In this document: positions 5,195 through 7,685 of the stretch, piece after piece
Layout: each line of letters starts with the position of its first letter
How positions within the stretch are numbered: the stretch's first letter is position 1
Source: an uncultured Planctomycetaceae bacterium
Lineage (GTDB): Bacteria; Planctomycetota; Planctomycetia; Pirellulales; Pirellulaceae
Assembly: GCA_903927685.1 (NCBI GenBank)
Contig: CAIYOB010001674.1
Location: forward strand, 1-7,685
Direction of reading: 5' to 3'
Length of the DNA: 7,685 bases
The notes under the pieces: generated by a model
Told to the model about the DNA's origin: nothing
Seen by the model: the letters and a program-made list of their open reading frames with translations, nothing else
Databases searched by the model: none
Translations under genes and position numbers: made by a program

Positions 5195-7685
5195 ATGGCT
5201 CAGAAGTTTGTGTATTTTTTTGGTCCCAAAGGAACTGAAGGCGACGCTAGCATGGGGAACACCCTGGGCGGCAAGGGCGCCAATCTGGCTGAAATGGCCA
5301 AGCTGAATCTGCCCGTTCCCGCCGGGTTCACGATCATCACCGATTTCTGCACGGTCTACCTGCAAGAAGGGAACCGTTTTCCGGAGTCCCTGAAGACCGA
5401 TGTGCTCGACGCCCTGAAGAAGACCGAAGCGGCGATGGGAATGAAGTACGGCGATCCGGCCGACCCGCTGCTGATGTCCTGCCGCTCGGGCGCCCGCAAA
5501 TCGATGCCCGGCATGATGGAAACGGTGCTGAACGTCGGCCTGTGCTCGGCCACCATCCCCGGCTTGGTCAAGAAGACGGGCAACGAACGGTTCGTGTTCG
5601 ATGCCTACCGCCGCTTGATCATGATGTACTCGGACGTGGTGATGGAAAAGGCGGAAGGCCTCGAGCCCGCCGAAGGCAAGGGCATCCGCGTGCAACTCGA
5701 ACACCTGATGGCCGACATGAAGAAGGCCAAGGGCGTCGAAGCCGATACGGCGTTGACGGCAGAAGATCTGAAGAAGCTGTGCGAACAGTTCAAGGCCAAG
5801 GTCAAGGACGTGCTGGGCAAGCCGTTTCCGGACGAGCCGATGGAGCAGTTGTGGGGCGCGATCGGCGCCGTGTTCAAGAGCTGGAACGGCAAGCGGGCCG
5901 TGTCCTATCGCAAGATCGAAGGCATTCCGCACGAGTGGGGCACGGCTTGCAACGTGCAGAGCATGGTGTTCGGCAACATGGGCGACCACTCGGCCACCGG
6001 TGTGGCGTTCAGCCGCAACCCGGCGACGGGCGAGAACAAGTTCTACGGCGAATGGCTGGTTAACGCTCAAGGCGAAGACGTCGTGGCCGGCATCCGCACG
6101 CCGAACCCGTTGAACGAGTCCACCAAGAACGACCAGAACAAGCACCTGGAGTCGCTGGAAACGGGAATGCCGGGGCTGTACAAGGAATTGTACGATATCC
6201 GCACCAAGCTCGAACAGCACTACAAGGACATGCAGGATATCGAGTTCACGATCCAGGAAGGCAAGCTGTACATGCTGCAGTGCCGCAACGGCAAGCGGAC
6301 GGGCACCGCGGCTCTGAACATGGCCATGGACATGCTGGGCGAGAAGCTGATCGACGAACGGACCGCCGTGACTCGCGTGGCGCCGGCCCAATTGGACGAA
6401 CTGCTGCATCCGATCGTGGATCCGGCGGCCGAAAAGAAGGCCGAAGCGTTCGTGTCCGGTCTGCCCGCCGGCCCCGGCGGCGCCCGCGGCCAGATCGTGT
6501 TCACCTCGGCCGACGCCGTGGCGTGGGCCAAGCAGGGCAAGCAGGTGATCCTGGTCCGCGAAGAGACCAACCCGGAAGACGTCGAGGGCATGCGGGCGGC
6601 GCAGGGGATCCTCACGGCCCGCGGCGGGATGACCAGCCACGCGGCGCTGGTGGCCCGCGGTTGGGGCAAGTGCTGCATCGTCGGCGCGGGCGCGATCAAG
6701 CTGAACATGGCCGCCAAGACGATGACGGCCGGCGGTGTCACGCTCAAGGAAGGCGACACCATCACGCTGAACGGCACCCGCGGCCGCGCCTACCAGGGCG
6801 CGCTGGCGATGATCGACGCCTCCGAGACCCCGCGGTTTCAGGAGTTCATGAAGATCGTCGACAAGTTCCGCACGCTGGGCGTCCGCACCAACGCCGACAC
6901 GCCGGACGACGCCAAGGTCGCCCGCAGCTTCGGCGCCGAAGGCATCGGCCTGTTCCGCACCGAACACATGTTCTACGGAGCCGGTTCCGACGACGCGCTG
7001 TTCGTCCTGCGAAAGATGATTCTCAGCGGCAGCCCGGCCGAACGTAAGCAGGCGGTCGACGAGCTGTTCCCGTTCGTCAAGAAGGACATCAAGGCGACGC
7101 TGGAGGCGATGGACGGCCTGCCCGTGACGATCCGCCTGTTGGATCCCCCGTTGCACGAATTCGTGCCGCAGGGCGCCGAGAAGCAGGCCGAGTTGGCCAA
7201 GGCCCTGGGCATCAGCCCGGAGGATGTTCGCAAGCGCGGCGAAGCGCTGCACGAATCGAACCCGATGATGGGGCATCGTGGCGTGCGCCTGGGCATCACC
7301 TATCCCGAGGTTACCGAGATGCAGGTCCGGGCGATCTTCGAGGCCGCCTCCGAGCTGATCAAGGCGGGCAAGAACGCCAAGCCCGAGTTGATGGTCCCGG
7401 TCACTTGCGACGTCAAGGAACTGGATATCACCAAGGTCATCTTCGACCGCGTCCAGGCCGAGGTCGAGAAGGCCACCGGCGTCAAGGTCGATTGCCTGTA
7501 CGGCACGATGATCGAGATTCCGCGGGCCTGCCTGCTGGCCGACCAGATGGCCAAGACGGCCAAGTTCTTCTCGTTCGGCACCAATGACCTGACGCAGATG
7601 AGCTTCGGGTTCAGCCGCGACGACCTCGGCGGTTTCCTGCCGGACTATTTGGACAAGGGCGTGCTCAAAGCCGATCCGTTCCAGA
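5195..7685 (+). CDS. ppdK: Pyruvate, phosphate dikinase, 3'-truncated by window end
   Basis: PPDK interconverts pyruvate, ATP and phosphate with phosphoenolpyruvate, AMP and pyrophosphate in the cytoplasm. I read 830 uninterrupted codons from the ATG at 5195 with no stop or frameshift; the family is about 870-900 residues, so the end is missing. The N-terminal nucleotide-binding part shows GNTLGGKGANLAEM (residues 21-34) and RSGARKSMPGMM (97-108). The swivel phosphohistidine domain has GGMTSHAALVARG with His482 as the phosphorylated histidine and Thr480 as the regulatory-type threonine. The PEP/pyruvate barrel has GLFRTEHMF (Arg588), RLLDPPLHEF (Arg647), NPMMGHRG, GTMIEIPRA (Glu774) and FFSFGTNDLTQM (Asn797). 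The catalytic cysteine would fall near residue 860, beyond the window. The start is supported by an AAGGA site nine bases upstream and by the conserved N-terminus. The direction of the reaction in vivo cannot be told from sequence. Confidence 0.97.
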   Translation, partial: MAQKFVYFFGPKGTEGDASMGNTLGGKGANLAEMAKLNLPVPAGFTIITDFCTVYLQEGNRFPESLKTDVLDALKKTEAAMGMKYGDPADPLLMSCRSGARKSMPGMMETVLNVGLCSATIPGLVKKTGNERFVFDAYRRLIMMYSDVVMEKAEGLEPAEGKGIRVQLEHLMADMKKAKGVEADTALTAEDLKKLCEQFKAKVKDVLGKPFPDEPMEQLWGAIGAVFKSWNGKRAVSYRKIEGIPHEWGTACNVQSMVFGNMGDHSATGVAFSRNPATGENKFYGEWLVNAQGEDVVAGIRTPNPLNESTKNDQNKHLESLETGMPGLYKELYDIRTKLEQHYKDMQDIEFTIQEGKLYMLQCRNGKRTGTAALNMAMDMLGEKLIDERTAVTRVAPAQLDELLHPIVDPAAEKKAEAFVSGLPAGPGGARGQIVFTSADAVAWAKQGKQVILVREETNPEDVEGMRAAQGILTARGGMTSHAALVARGWGKCCIVGAGAIKLNMAAKTMTAGGVTLKEGDTITLNGTRGRAYQGALAMIDASETPRFQEFMKIVDKFRTLGVRTNADTPDDAKVARSFGAEGIGLFRTEHMFYGAGSDDALFVLRKMILSGSPAERKQAVDELFPFVKKDIKATLEAMDGLPVTIRLLDPPLHEFVPQGAEKQAELAKALGISPEDVRKRGEALHESNPMMGHRGVRLGITYPEVTEMQVRAIFEAASELIKAGKNAKPELMVPVTCDVKELDITKVIFDRVQAEVEKATGVKVDCLYGTMIEIPRACLLADQMAKTAKFFSFGTNDLTQMSFGFSRDDLGGFLPDYLDKGVLKADPFQ

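Noticed and set aside
5039..7276. Minus-strand open frame of 745 codons opposite ppdK
   Set aside because: It lies almost wholly antisense to an unmistakable PPDK and is rich in His, Arg, Ala and Gln with no domain pattern. Long antisense frames are expected opposite GC-rich genes with strong codon bias.

Overview
The window is GC-rich, densely coding bacterial DNA and most likely comes from a planctomycete, probably of the Pirellulales type. This rests on four things: a short CxxC...CxxC zinc-ribbon N-terminus of the kind these genomes use heavily, a secreted DUF1080 protein, an EboE homologue, and a palindromic intergenic element whose accidental translation resembles one I recall from planctomycete annotations. 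No ribosomal RNA, tRNA, transposase or CRISPR array is visible. The assignment is inference; no marker gene fixes it.

Left part (1-2864). A minus-strand pair comes first: sufE (Fe-S cluster sulfur transfer, re-started at a GTG at 615), followed downstream by the beginning of a zinc-ribbon protein cut by the window edge. Divergent from sufE is eboE, an orphan member of the ebo metabolite-traffic family, with none of eboA, B, C, D or F in the window. It converges on a second xylose-isomerase-like TIM-barrel gene read from the minus strand. The gap between these two stop codons holds a compact element that folds on paper into a three-way junction.

Middle part (2865-4232). A 361-base gene-free stretch precedes a solitary P-II signal protein gene (GlnB-like, Tyr51, Asp54). 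It carries a textbook sigma-54 -24/-12 promoter and, about 125-140 bases upstream of the predicted transcription start, a GCAC-N7-GTGC site of the type NtrC binds. This is the clearest regulatory story in the window: nitrogen-controlled expression of a stand-alone P-II gene. After glnB there is a 63-base nested hairpin, then a convergent minus-strand gene for an FmdB-like small protein that has lost its zinc-binding cysteines.

Right part (4233-7685). A secreted single-domain DUF1080 protein (sugar-hydrolase/lectin-like fold) is followed by a 326-base non-coding stretch with a strong GC-rich nested stem, then by ppdK (pyruvate, phosphate dikinase). ppdK is open for 830 codons and is cut by the window end before its catalytic cysteine.

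The genes do not form one pathway. They are mostly single-gene transcription units in alternating orientation, and the convergent gaps carry the hairpins. I do not see a convincing undescribed multi-gene system. The best leads are the three-way-junction repeat, the sigma-54/NtrC arrangement before glnB, the nested hairpin after glnB and the zinc-less FmdB relative.
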